Shown: positions 1 through 11,220 of the stretch, in pieces | Position numbering within the stretch: the stretch's first letter is position 1 | Layout: the number at the start of each line of letters is the position of its first letter | Assembly (NCBI GenBank): GCA_015847255.1 | Contig: JADLZK010009216.1 | Location: forward strand, 434,001 to 498,000 | From: Hyparrhenia diplandra | Taxonomy: Eukaryota; Streptophyta; Magnoliopsida; Poales; Poaceae | Direction of reading: 5' to 3' | Length of the DNA stretch: 64,000 nt | Notes under the pieces: generated by a model | What the model saw: only the letters and a program-made list of their open reading frames with translations | Told to the model about the DNA's origin: nothing | Database searches by the model: none | Program-made: the position numbers and the translations under genes

Positions 1-3000
1 CAAGATGATTGTCAGAATGTTCTAAAATTAGTTGGGCAATAAATTCTTTTTCTCCCTCTCGCCCAGCAACCTGAGATTTGTTCACAGGCCCTATTGTCAT
101 GTTTGTACGTGGGTGGCTCTCTTCAACCGTCATCTTTCCATCAGCTTCCTCGGATTGGTACTCTTGAATCTCAGATGTGGGCAGTGTTGAGCTAGACACC
201 GACTCTGCTGAATGTGCTACGTCTTGAGAACTCTGTAAAAAGGCAAATATTTTGAGGCGTGTATCGTGTAAGCAATTAGGATTATATATTACTCTATTAA
301 ACATGATAATCTTGGACAAACGTTGTAATCTACACAATTTTTTTGACCAATAAAATATTCAAAACATATTTGGAAATACATCATGTCAATTATAGGAAAA
401 TTTTGTGTCCTCACATTTTCTAAAACTGTGCAATACATAAACATTCTTGTCGTCTCTCTTCTTTCTTTTTTTTTTTTTTTTTAAATCCTAAGAGCAAATA
501 ATTCCTTCGGTGCCAGTGTGCCACTGATCCACTGCTGAGTGTGCCTAAGTATAGAAATCTGGCCCAGCCCTTTTTGGCCTGTTTCTTGAAATTTGATAGG
601 CTAATTTTTGGGCCCTATAGTCGACCTGATATGATGCAGATAACCAAATCTCGCAATCACACGTTGTTGAACCGAATGTAAATGACCACATAACATTATT
701 GATTTTGAGTTTACTACTCTGAATATAGATAGTAGGGAACATATAAGGTGGAAACCACAACCCTGTGAAAACCCATGCAAACCACGACAAATCACTAGCT
801 AGATGAAACATAAAAATAAACACTATAGGGGTTGATTGGTTGCGGTGAACGCCACGAGCTGGGATGGCAAGGCAGTGCAAGCCCAAATTAGCTAGCCAGG
901 ACTATCACATACAAATGATCATGTTTAGGACTATCACATACAAATGATCATGTTTGGTTGTTCCTGCCATAGATCTTGTATGGGGTGAAATCTTGTTTAG
1001 ATGCATGTACCGAGTCAAGGTTCTAGGAGCATGACATATAAGTCCATGCATCACGTGGTGCATCAAGTCAGCCTGGATGGTGAGGGAAGCTCAAGTTTTG
1101 CCTACGAGACGAGCTGAGATGGAGGCACTAAAGTGAATGGACAGATGCAGGGAAATGAAGCAAGCGGGTGAACTAAACAGGCGCTACCTGAATGAAACGG
1201 TGCAGGATGACCTTATGCGCACAACCTATCAACCCCATAGTGGAGAGGTACGTGAGATAGAGTTTCTAGGAGATCATATAGACTAGCTATTTGAGTGTCT
1301 CTAACTATTTGATCTCTCTCCTTGATAGCCATTGTGTCTCATATAGCTAGCTATTTACAAAAAGGTCTTGATAGCCAATAGAGTTTCTTATAGACCGGCT
1401 ATTTGAGCACTATTGCGGACGCCCTAAGAAAGCTAGCTACAGCTTTGAATTGAAGTGTGCTTGGTTGTGCGTGCCTAATACTATAAGCATTTTTGTTTTA
1501 TTATTCAATTTTAACAGAAGAATTTAAATAGCTCAATGGTTTTTTTTTTCACTTTGCTTAACGTCGACATAATTACCTTATCTGACCCTTGTTGAATAAA
1601 GATGGGTGCCATGAAGCTAGCTACTGTCTTATGATAACTAGTTTGATACCAGTAAATGAAACGTGTTTTTCCATAAGCTTGGCCAACTGCTGTCAACGCA
1701 AATCAAAATTCAGTAAATTCGCTCACCTTGGTACGATCTCCATCTTCTCCGGCCCACTGGGAAGAATCATGCATGGTAGATGTTTGAAGAGGCTGTCCGG
1801 CGATGGGCTAGTATTGTTGCAAAAAGAAAAAAGAAAAGAAAAGCGACATTAGACGTGAAAATATCCCCTGTTTCCTACTGACAGCTAGTACGTTGAATTA
1901 GATGAACAAAAACATGATGTTTGCATGAAAATATCCCCTTTTTGGCCTGTTTGATAGGCTAATTTTTTTGGGCCATATAGTCGACCTGATATGATGCAGA
2001 TAACCAAATCTCGCAATCACACGTTGTTGCTGAACCGAATGTAAATGACCACATAACATTATTGATTTTGAGTTTGGCTGCGCACAGAATGACTAGAGGA
2101 GTATATATCACGCCAATTGTACTACTCTGAATAAAGATAGCAAGGGCTATAAGAAATTGTATTGTCTATTAAGACTTTCTTCGCAAATCGCTAGCTAGAT
2201 GAAAAAAAAAAAAAAAAACACTGGGGCTGATTGGTTGCAGTGAACGCCATGAGCTAGGATGGCAAGGCAGTGCAGGCCCAAATTAGCTAGCCAGGGCTAT
2301 CACATACAAATGATCGTGTTTGGTTGTTCCTGCCATAGATCCTGTATGGGGTGAAATCTTGTTTGGATGCATGTACCGAGTCAGGGTTCTAGGAGCATGA
2401 CATATGGGTCCATGCATCATGCAGTGCATCAAGTCAGCCCGGATGGTGAGGGAAGTTGAAGTTTTGACGAGACGAGCTGAGACGAAGGCACTAAAGTGAA
2501 TGGACAGATGCAGGGAAATGAAGCAAGTTGGTGAACTAAACAGGCGCTACATAGTGGGTGTTCACTTGCCACATCGAATCTCTTAACACATGCATGAAGC
2601 ATTAAATGTAGTTAAATAAAATAACTAATTATACAGTTTAGTTGAAAAGTGCGAGACAAATCTTGAGTCTAATTAGTCCACGGTAGGACAATAATTACCA
2701 AATACAAACGAAAAGTGCTATAGTAGCCGAACCCAAAATATTTCACCAACTAAACACACCCCTAATTGAAAGCGGTGCAGGATGGCCCTTTGGATGACCT
2801 TATGCGCAACCAATCAGCCCCATAGTGGAGAGGTACGTGAGAGAGAGATTTCAGGAGATCGTGATAGACTAGCTATTTGAGAGTCGCTAACTATTTCATC
2901 TCTCATCTAGCTAGCTATTTATAAAAAGGTCTTAGCCAATAGAGTTTCTTACAGACTAGCTATTCGAGCACTATTGCAGACGCCCTAAGAAAGCTAGCTA

Positions 3001-4795
3001 GAGCTTTGAATTGAAGTGTGCTTGGGTGTGCGTGCCTAATACTATAAGCATTTTTGTTTTATTATTCAATTTTAAAGCAGAAGAATTTAAATAGTTGTGG
3101 TGGTTTTTTCACTTTGCTTAACGTCGACATACTCCCTCCGAGATGGTATTAAAAGTCGTTTAGGACAGCGACACGGTCTCCCAAAACACAAGTTTGACCT
3201 CTTATTATTTTAAAAATATTTATGGAGATGTGATATATGTATACTTTTATTAAAGTATTTTTTTAATACAAAACTACTCATATAATTTTTACATTTACAC
3301 ACTCAACAACTTAAAAGTTATTGATGATTTATATTTCCGATGTTTGACTCAAACCTTGTCAAAACGACTTCTAATACCAAACCGGAGGGAGTAATATCTT
3401 ATCTGACCCTTGTTGAATAAAGATGGGTGCCATGAAGCTAGCTACTGTCTTATGATAACTAGTTTGATACCAGTAAATGAAACGTGTTTTTTTCAAAGTT
3501 TAGCCAACTGCTTTCAACGCAAATCAAAATTCAGTAAATTCGCTCACCTTGGTACGAGTATCTCCATCTTCTCCGGCCCACTGGGAAGAATCATGCATGC
3601 TAGATGTTTGAAGAGGCTGTCCGGCGATGGGCTAGTATTGATGCAAAAGAAAAAAGAAAAGAAAAGTGACATTAGACGTGAAAATATCCCCTGTTTCCCT
3701 ACTGACAGCTAGTACATTGAACTAGATGGACAAAACATGATGTTTGCATGGACGGAAGTTCAATATTACCTCCTTGTAGAAAGCATAGATTGTTTGATCA
3801 GAAGATAACTGCTTGAGCTCTGACACTACGGTGCTTTGGCCAACGCATAAGCTTGCAACCTCAACATTCGTTGTGGACACTATGATTACGTTCCGTTCCT
3901 TATTGATTGGGAAGCATTTTTTCACCCCATTCCACTCTTCAATACTGGATAGGCCATTGAGCACAATCAGGCTTCTCTTGCAACTGACATAACTATGAAA
4001 CTCCTCTAACAATGCTTGCCCGGTCTTCTCAGTTTCCATCAGAGAGTTAACACCAGCAGCTGGGCGGAACTCCTCCAATAAACTCTGAAAGAATTCTTTT
4101 GGGTTGAAAGGATGCATCACCCTGACCCATGCTCGGCAAGGAAAATTCTTCAGGGTAGCTGAATTTTCATAGGCCTCCCAGATGATGGATGTATGACCAA
4201 CATTGCCACCAGTTCCCCATACAGAAATGACTGCAAGATCCTCACCTTCTTTGTTGATCAGCTGGGTAAGATCCAGTCTTGGCTGGTCCTTCGTCTTCGC
4301 AGCATACCTTGCTTCATTGATGCCAAACATGGCTGCTACAGTGGCAGCAGTATCACTAGGTGTAGCAGTCTTGGAGCTAGAGCCCTCAATGATGAGGCGG
4401 TAGCGCATGCTCCTCTGGCTCACGTCCTCAACCTTGGCCCTCAGATCCTTCATCTGCTTGGCCACATGGCGCCTGTCACGCAGATTGCGTGGGATGCGCC
4501 ATGGCAGCCACCAAGATTGCTCGTGCACACGGACGGCAAAGTCCATGAGGGAGTCCTCGACGTCGTAGGCGACGACGCGGACCTGCCTCACCCATGTCTC
4601 GACCACCATATGCTTGTCTCGCTCCTCATGCGCCGCCATCAGGAAAGACAACATCATCTCCAGCTCGTCCCTGATGAAAGCCTGGTCGCGCGTGACGCCA
4701 AGCTGCAAGGCCACCTCCTCCGCCAATGCAGAATTGGCGTAGCCAAGCACTCCACTCAGCACGGACTTGCCGATGCTTAGCGCGGTGGCCTCCAT
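1..4795 (-). CDS. NLR-1: CC / degenerate NB / NB-ARC / (LRR) immune receptor gene, 3' part beyond the left edge
   Basis: Intracellular immune receptor of the plant CC-NB-ARC-LRR class. Exon 1 is 4795-3770 (342 codons, ATG at 4795, donor AAGGAG/GTAATA). A small exon follows at 3631-3548, with a second copy at 1807-1727. Exon 3 starts at 232 after TTTTACAG and runs off the window. All junctions are phase 0 and all visible frames are open. Residues 1-130 form an Rx-type coiled coil, with an EDVID-like stretch (AYDVEDSLMDF) near residues 77-87. Residues about 186-330 resemble the NB part of an NB-ARC, but the P-loop reads GTGGNVGHTS without the GKT lysine, and the kinase-2 block reads SLIVLNGL without its aspartate. 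Exon 3 begins SSQDVAHSAESVSS and reaches the start of a second NB-ARC (VAGREGEKEFIAQLI). The LRR and stop lie outside. The CC/NLR call is strong; whether the complete gene is intact cannot be seen. Confidence 0.87.
1727..1807 (-). CDS. NLR-1 cassette exon 2, copy A (27 codons, duplicated)
   Basis: Second copy of the linker exon, carried by the tandem duplication inside the intron. The acceptor (AATACTAG/CCC), donor (ACCAAG/GTGAGC) and open phase-0 frame are all kept. It differs from copy B by loss of one codon (GDRTK instead of GDTRTK) and one substitution (STM instead of SSM). Since both copies are phase 0, a transcript could include either one, both or neither without shifting the NB-ARC frame. 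Use in transcripts is unproven. Confidence 0.6.
2555..2761. mobile_element. Small TIR element (hAT-like MITE) in duplication copy B
   Basis: About 207 bp present in copy B and absent at the matching site in copy A (GGCGCTAC...GGTGCAGGAT near 1185). The ends are loosely inverted: GGGTGTTCACTTG on the left, and ACTAAACACACCC on the right, which reads GGGTGTGTTTAGT on the other strand. The interior is AT-rich with an ATTAGTCC/GGACTAAT-type word, as in grass hAT-like MITEs. I could not define a clean target duplication, so the superfamily is tentative. Confidence 0.5.
3132..3391. mobile_element. Stowaway MITE (Tc1/mariner), intronic
   Basis: 260 bp with terminal inverted repeats CTCCCTCCG and CGGAGGGAG, flanked by TA on both sides (3130-3131 and 3392-3393). 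Inner inverted homology (AAAAGTCGTTT near 3150, AAACGACTT near 3362) is typical of long-TIR Stowaway elements. The corresponding place in copy A near 1571 is an empty site with a single TA, which fixes both the ends and the relative age. Confidence 0.92.
3548..3631 (-). CDS. NLR-1 cassette exon 2, copy B (28 codons)
   Basis: A short linker exon between the CC/degenerate-NB exon and the NB-ARC exon. It is bounded by AATACTAG/CCC and ACCAAG/GTGAGC and starts and ends in phase 0. It reads PIAGQPLQTSSMHDSSQ, then WAGEDGDTRTK. The NLR-2 exon at 57184-57095 has the same position, phase and ending (GNTSTK before GTGAGA), which supports it as coding. It is rich in Ser, Thr, Gln and acidic residues and is probably a flexible linker. 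Nearly the same exon recurs at 1807-1727. Confidence 0.75.
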
Positions 4796-5177
4796 AGGTG
4801 CAGTACGGTTGTTGCTCTGCTGTGCGTTTGCGTGGATTGGATTGATCTGCTACGGCTTGATGGTGGATGACTAAAAAGAGGTCTGCTGGTCCATGGGTAT
4901 TTGCTTTCTTAAAAAGGAGTAAGACACTTCTTTTTCTTTAAACGAAAAAAAACGTCGAAGGCATCTCAGTTGATGCCTTTTTTTTTTCTTTTAAATGCCC
5001 TATAATTTGTTACACCCTACTTCTTCTATTCTTGGCCCTCCTTGAATAGAATAAATTCTTTTTTTTGCGAATTATATTATTGGTTTTAATAAGCCTTGGC
5101 CCAACCTTAAGTCAAATAAATTCCGGTGCTAGGTTTTTAAAAAAAATCCAATGCTCATAGTAAATGCTTGTACAATA
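4796..5177. other. Upstream region of NLR-1, no further gene
   Basis: About 380 bp upstream of the NLR-1 start codon, expected to hold its promoter and 5' UTR. It is AT-rich with several T-runs (4978-4990, 5058-5065). I see no unambiguous TATA box at a fixed distance from the ATG and no other coding region. Confidence 0.4.
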
Positions 5178-5430
5178 CTCCCTCCATCCCAATTATAAGT
5201 TAATCCAACTTTCTTGAAGAGTCAAAGCATCTTAAATTTGACAAAAATTATAGAGATTATTTTTAAAAAATATGACATCAAATAGGTATGCTATAATTAA
5301 ACAATAATCTAATGATACTTATTTAATATCATAAATATTATTTTTTATTATATGAATTTGGTCAAACTTGAGACGTTTTGGCTCTCATAACAAAAAAGTT
5401 GGAATGAATTATAATTTGGTACTGAGGGAG
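5178..5430. mobile_element. Stowaway MITE upstream of NLR-1
   Basis: 253 bp, starting CTCCCTCCATCCCAATTATAA and ending TTATAATTTGGTACTGAGGGAG, flanked by TA at 5176-5177 and 5431-5432. AT-rich interior. It sits about 380 bp upstream of the NLR-1 start codon and so could lie within its regulatory region. Confidence 0.9.
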
Positions 5431-5432
5431 TA

Positions 5433-7961
5433 AAAGATTAATCACATATGAAAAATTGATAGAACATTGAGTCAACTTAAATGAGTGGTTATTACGTGTA
5501 CCTGTTGTAAATTTAATAAACTTAAAACACAAGCCAAGCCTATACGCTTGCCACAACACAACACGCATGGGCTCGGGGACTGGGCCCGAGAAGGTTTTTG
5601 GCTGTGACGCTCATGGACTCAGGTCGGTGACCGGGGCAACGACGCTTTTGCAGCTCTGAATTCAATATGAGAAGGATGAGAGTGAGAGATGATGGACAGT
5701 AGGAGGCATGTGACGCAAATGGGCTCAGGTGCCCGGCCGCGCCATGATTATTGGTGCAGTGCTAACAATGGTTTTCCAGCTTCAAACTCAAAGCGAGAAG
5801 GGTAAAGATTAGGGATGACCGACTGAGGGATGGACAAACAAGCGAGATGAAAGAAAGGATTTTTTGCTCTTGATTATTATATATCGAGTTAAATGCATCA
5901 ACAGCCTCTAATATACGAGTTAAAATCATATATAAAATATTACTAAATTTATCAGTAAGCTGTCATGTTTAAAAATGAACATAGAGAGTGCGTACAAATA
6001 TAAGCAGTTTTGATTAGTTATAGATACTATATTTATGCATGAACTTCTAAAATTTATGACATTTGCAGGACATGGTTTATGGATTAGTTCACACGCCATG
6101 CTGGTCGGATTCTATATGGAGTAGCTGCATTGGATTCCCTAACTTTAATCACTTTAAGTCGCTGACAAGACAACCAAAAAAGCTTCACTGCTTGCTTTGC
6201 TAGCATGCCTTTGTTCTTTAATATCTTTACCTTTGCAAGATGCTGCAGCGGGTAGCTGTCTACAACAAGCCAAGAATCATCTTTGTTTTTCCTCTTTTTT
6301 TCTTGCGACTGGAAGATGCTGCAGTGGCTGGCTAGCTAGCTACAAGAAAAGAATCATGGATGAGAAATATTTTTCTTTCAGCGAAAGTGTTTCCCCACTT
6401 TATTTTAAAGAAACAAAACGCACAGATCCTTACAGTTTAGCACAACGTTCAAGCCGCATCTGCCAACATCGTCTATGTCCAAACTCTCCCACAGGTTAGT
6501 TTTAAACCTCACAGGTAGGGATTTAAGTAATAAAAACCCACCTATCTCCTAGACGTTGGATCCATATATTGTAGCCTTAATTCGAATTTTCATAGTTTAC
6601 ATACAAAGTTAGTTTCCATAGCATACGTTGTCTTCTAAGAAAGAAAGCTTGACTATCAGATGTCATAGCATCTCCCAAGTTTAGCAACATCCCAATCCCC
6701 ATTTGATCCGCTTGTAGCTTTGTGGTTCCCCATCTACATGATCATCGGTGACTCATGTTACCTTCTGCTCTAATTGTTTTACAACCACCCATACCAACCT
6801 TTCCGGATCTTGTTTCTTGGACAGTCGGTGTGGCATCTTCTTATCAGATTTATCGCCAACCGCATCACCCTTTTCGGTTCTCACATGTTGCTAGGTTATA
6901 TCTGAGCAAAAGGCCCGAGGCACGGTCCGAGCCGGAATTTTGACCCGGCCCAAACATGGCACATCCTAGTTGAATTCATGCCCGGGCGGCCCGAAGCCAC
7001 TCCCGGGCCGTGCACGGCCACACCAGAACGCAGCGGGCTAGCACGGCACAACCCGAAAAGTAGGGAAGACCCGGTGCAGGCCCATACCGCTCCCCTAGTA
7101 CGTAAAGTAACTTCCCTGATGTTTTTTTATTTTTCGTAGTTGTTTTGTGAGCCGTCGATATTAATGGAGGGAGATTTCTGTGTGCATTTTGCTCGGTGCA
7201 GGAAGTTTGAGCCCTCCTCAGGGGACGTTTTGCTGGGTGGCTTTAGTTTCATCCTAATTGTGGCCTTATAGTAGAGATTCTTTCACCTAAGTGCCGCATC
7301 TTAATGTCTCCTTAAGGCTGACCCTAAGTTCTTGGAAGACAAATTCAGTGAACAAAACTGGTGGGCAAACTCAGTTGCCCATGATGATTTTTGTGCCCGC
7401 TATCCTCCATCCTGCAATTCCCATCTATCAGCAGCGACTTGAGTGCACCTAGGAACAAAGAAGAATGAAGGATAGTCAAGTTGGAGCCCAAAAAAGTAGT
7501 GCATTGAAAAGGATAGAACAAACATGCCATGTTGACAGCACTAAGTATCAGATGTAAAATTTGCTTCTCGACATGCTTAAGATAATAACAAAAAATCTAA
7601 ATCTAAATGCAGATTGCTTGTTGTCAAGGCTTGGCCAAAATAAATTCAAAGAGCATCCCTGAATTTTAAAATATATGGTACAAATCCTACCTGTCTGCTT
7701 CTTTTGCAAAAAAGAAGAATTTGACCATCTTAATCTAGCAGAATTACAATCATTACAATCATAGTATATTACCAGTGCTAGCGCTATAGGCCACATAAGT
7801 GCAAAGTTAATTATATATATCATGGCAAAATAGCTTCCTATTTATTTGTTTGTTTATTATTCAATGGCACAACCGAGCCATATTGCAATTGAACACAGCC
7901 ACCCCATCTAAGCTTCCAAACACTCCAGTACTCCTCGCTGCAATGGTCACCATGACACCAC
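5433..7961. other. Intergenic stretch without a supported gene
   Basis: No convincing coding region. A diverged direct repeat lies at about 5605-5830 (GACGCTCATGGACTCAGGT against GACGCAAATGGGCTCAGGT, each followed by a GATGGAC-ending block). A shorter one lies at 6233-6355 (GATGCTGCAG followed by AAGAATCAT, twice). The segment 6368-6415 read on the minus strand resembles the 3' end of a plant LINE (AATAAAGTGGGGAAACAC), but no polyA or target duplication was found. A GC-rich patch at 6905-7090 repeats GGCCCG/GCACGGC words, as seen in transposon subterminal regions. Confidence 0.4.
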
Positions 7962-8277
7962 GTTTTAAATAGCGCGCTATAGCGGCGGCGGAGCAACTGA
8001 CGCGAAGCTATCACACTTTTTCGCGCTATTCGCGCTATTTGAGGTATAGCACACTATAGCGCCGTTATTCGCGCTATAGCGTCGCTATTCGTGCCGCTAT
8101 TTGCGCTATGGCGCCGTTATTTGCCGCTATTCGCGCTATAGCGCCGCTATTCACGCTATAGCGGCGGCGGCAGCTTTGGACGCTACTGCTGGCGTAGCTG
8201 CCGCTATAGCGCGGCTATAGGGCGCTATAGCGTCGTAAAGGCCCCGACGCTATTTTTCATAGCCCGCTATTTAAAAC
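7962..8277. mobile_element. Fold-back element made of CGCTATAGCG palindromes
   Basis: About 316 bp bounded by inverted repeats: GTTTTAAATAGCGCGCTAT on the left, and ATAGCCCGCTATTTAAAAC on the right, which reads GTTTTAAATAGCGGGCTAT on the other strand. The interior consists almost wholly of GCGCTAT / ATAGCGC words, with at least six copies of the perfect palindrome CGCTATAGCG. It has no coding capacity, and no target duplication could be defined. Non-autonomous fold-back or MITE-like element of unassigned family. Confidence 0.7.
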
Positions 8278-8431
8278 ATGGCAAATACCTAAAATGTTTA
8301 TCAGGGAAACTTCCGAGATCTATCCAGGGAATATTGCAACAAGAAAGCAAGAAAAATTATGGCATAGCTCAAACCCCATTGACAGCATGCCATACTGGTA
8401 GCATAAGGGAAGTCAAATATAAGAAAGGATA

Positions 8432-9150
8432 AGTGCACACGGAACCCCCGCCGTGAGAGTTAGGGCAGCGCGCGCCGCCGCGGCGCCCTCGCCTCTACCA
8501 CCGTTGGTCCCCCTCCCTTCCTCGGCATCCTCACGAGGTGAAGGGAGTGGGGATCCATTGTTTTTCCATAAGTTTTTCCTATTAGATTGAGTTCTTAGGG
8601 TTAGTGTCTCTCCATGTGCGATGGAGTTTAGGGTTCGGCGTAGGCGTCGCCCGCGAGCACGGCAAATAAAGTTTTTGGGTACCGGTGGATGTTGCGTGCT
8701 TCTATGCCGGCGAATAATTGGTGTCGGGTATGTGAGCTCTTCGGTAGTCCTCATGGGTTTGTGGTTCTTCCTCGCCGCCATTTGGGTTTCCTAGCGGCGG
8801 TGGATGTTTCTTCCGGTCGTTGGTCCTCGGGCCTGCGGCGGCGGATTTTCTTTTCCTCTTTTCTTTTGCCAAGGGGCTGGCCGATTTTCTTTCAACGGAA
8901 TCGATTCGCTTGGTGATGCGGGCGATGGATGATGCGGCTTTTCCAATGCTTGGTGTTTCTTGGCGGAAGCAAAGGTGGACATGGATCGTCGTGGTGGTGT
9001 TGAAGGCGCGGTGGAGATCGGAGACGAGGAAGATGAGATTGGATCTTGAAGACTCAATTGTAATTTTCTTTTTCTTCGTTGTTCAGTTTGTAATAGGGAG
9101 GATGTACTGTGCTGATGCTTAATATATCTTCCTTTTCGCAAAAAAAAAAA
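8432..9150 (+). mobile_element. Polyadenylated retroposon with 14-bp target site duplication
   Basis: 719 bp flanked by near-identical 14-bp direct repeats, TATAAGAAAGGATA at 8418-8431 and TACAAGAAAGGATA at 9151-9164. It ends in an 11-A run (9140-9150). These are hallmarks of LINE-type target-primed reverse transcription. The left half is GC-rich. The right half is T/G-rich and ends GCTGATGCTTAATATATCTT before the tail, like an L1 3' UTR. No intact ORF is supported. It is either an internally deleted L1 or a retrocopy of a host transcript, and I could not tell which. Confidence 0.7.
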
Positions 9151-9475
9151 TACAAGAAAGGATATCGTGCGAGAGCAACCTTTGGACCTTGAGGTATAAA
9201 CTATTCCTTCATATACAGCAGCAAACAAGTAAATAGCAATAATGTCATATTAGATTCCTGATAGCTAAATTGGAGTTTGTTAATGCTAAAGTGAAAACAT
9301 TTAAAATGTGATTTCACATAGGAATAGACCTTCAAAACATATGGGATTTCAACCTGCAAATGGGCTCTAATCTGGGCATATGAGAGATCAGTGGATGGTT
9401 CACTTAACTTGAGACCTTGAGCAGATGCTTCTTACAAGGCAATAAATTAATGTGTTAATAACGACGTGAAGTTCT
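9151..9475. other. Intergenic, nothing recognised
   Basis: AT-rich sequence between the polyadenylated retroposon and the Copia 5' LTR. No coding or repeat signature seen. Confidence 0.5.
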
Positions 9476-9693
9476 TGTTAGGATTAATTAGGGATAATCA
9501 ATTAGTGATCAATAGGATAATCTGTCATTAGCAACTGCTAATGATGGTTAGGGATTAGGCCCCTTCGGTAGTATACTTCAGGGGCAAGATCCCCTTCGGT
9601 CATGCCTGTTGGCACTTTATATATTCTGACATTGTACACAATCATCATCAAGAGAATCATTCAGTCATTACATCGACACTTTGTTCTCTAATA
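9476..9693 (+). repeat. 5' LTR of the Copia element
   Basis: 218 bp, TGTTAGGATTAATTAGGG at the start. It contains the pair of CCCCTTCGGT words and TTTATATATTC, a possible TATA region. Matches 13969-14186 along its whole length with scattered differences. Confidence 0.88.
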
Positions 9694-10270
9694 TGTTATC
9701 ACTCACCCATCCACTTTATAGTCAAATTTAATCACTTTATAGATTATAAAGGTGTTACAAAGTCTCTCCATCCTGCAAGGAATGTGCCAGAAAGAGTGGA
9801 GGTACCTAATAAAACCACTCACCCCCCCATATTGGATATAAGAGGGGGATAAGCACTTCCAAGTGGCAAGATGCGATTGCTAGCAAGCAAAAAAGAAGAC
9901 TGCAAATACAACTCAACCATTTGGTTGAAAGACACCTAGAGGACATGTTATGTCCTGTGGATATTTATAATCCACAAGCCTAGCTCGAGAGGTGCATTGA
10001 AATACTGATGCTAGGATGTCGGGAAAGCCCTAACTCTTCTTTATGGAAGTCACGATGAGTCATTCAGGGGTTCATCTTTTGTTTTGATAACAAAGAGAAT
10101 TATATTATATAAAGGCTATATGAGTCGACTCATACTTCTCTGAATAAATTGTATACAATATTCCAAGTTATCTAGTTAATAAGACCATGGCGAGTGCTTT
10201 GTTACTCTTACTAGAACTTGTTGAGTTATACATACGGGGATAGTCCGCTCACGAGAAAAGGGGAGATAGG

Positions 10271-11220
10271 AGCTGTAAAGCTAATACCTCATGTACCTTT
10301 TCTTTGTGGGTACAAAGTGTTCTCATCCAAGGATGGATAGAGAACAACATGGTGGTGAGATATAAAGTAAGACTAGTAGCACCAGGGGGTTTTACGCAAA
10401 GCCCAAAGCATTATTTTTCAATGTAATTATTCTCCATAGTAAGTTAAATTTTTCGATGCTAACTTTAATTGGCAAGTACAAAAGCATCTATTTTTTGCGG
10501 TTGATAGATGTAGTGATTTCATATAATCACTTGGTTTGGTATACTTGTGAAGCTTCCGCGAAGGGGTTCACATACCAAACATTCATACATAAAAGCGCAA
10601 CACATATTGTGTATTGCTTAAGTCGGTATATGGCTTAAAAGTTGTTAAGTTGATTTTGGTACAATCGACCTTGTGTGTATTCCTTAAATTGAAGGGATAC
10701 AAGATTGGTTACACGTGGTGTTTATTTTGGATTTCTTGATTGGATTTACTAGTATTATATAATTGTCAACAATCTTGACATCATTGGTAATGAACTCTTG
10801 TCAATAGCACGTTGTAATCTAAAGACAGTTTAGAGATGGGAGATACGGTCTAAACTAAAAATTTAATTGTGTTTAGGATCCAAAGTATCTTCTTACAAGT
10901 TATATAGTAAAGCTATCTATATCCACATCATATTGAATGGCTCAATATGAAAGGGAATCCTATGGCTATTCTACCTCATGATAGAGGAAGATTGTTTTAT
11001 GCCATAATGATTGAAATGTGTGCTATTTATGCGCTAATATATATATTGCAAAAATTCCCAGCCGGATACTATCTTTGCAATAATTTTCTATCTAGTAGCA
11101 GCGCTACTCTACCAAATATTGGTAGATTGAAGTTAAGAATATCTTTGATATATCAAAATAGCACATGCGATCTTGGTATAATCTATGATCTAACTATATG
11201 GATATTATGATTACGGTTAT
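10271..11220 (+). pseudogene. Copia reverse transcriptase remnants
   Basis: 10349-10393 encodes RYKVRLVAPGGFTQ, matching the Copia RT signature (R)YKARLVAKGFTQ. Segments at about 10480-10640 and 10940-11210 resemble later RT blocks but are broken by stops and deletions. Lies between the LTRs on the same strand. No intact catalytic YVDD-type motif was found. Confidence 0.6.

Larger units (their letters stand above)
568..3750. repeat. Tandem intragenic duplication in the NLR-1 intron (copy A 568-1927, copy B 1936-3750)
   Basis: Copy A opens with CCCTTTTTGGCCTGTTT at 568 and copy B with the same word near 1936. Copy A closes with AACATGATGTTTGCATG near 1927 and copy B with the same word near 3750, just downstream of exon 1. 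Long collinear blocks match in between, for example 600-660 with 1965-2030, 955-1150 with 2310-2500, and 1560-1860 with 3400-3690. Copy B is longer because it holds two insertions (2555-2761 and 3132-3391) that are absent from copy A. The unit contains one cassette exon. Confidence 0.85.

Noticed and set aside
4193..4780. Long plus-strand open frame opposite NLR-1 exon 1
   Set aside because: It is antisense to a well-supported coding exon. The same shadow appears opposite NLR-2 exon 1 (57616-58095), so it follows from the codon use of the true frame.
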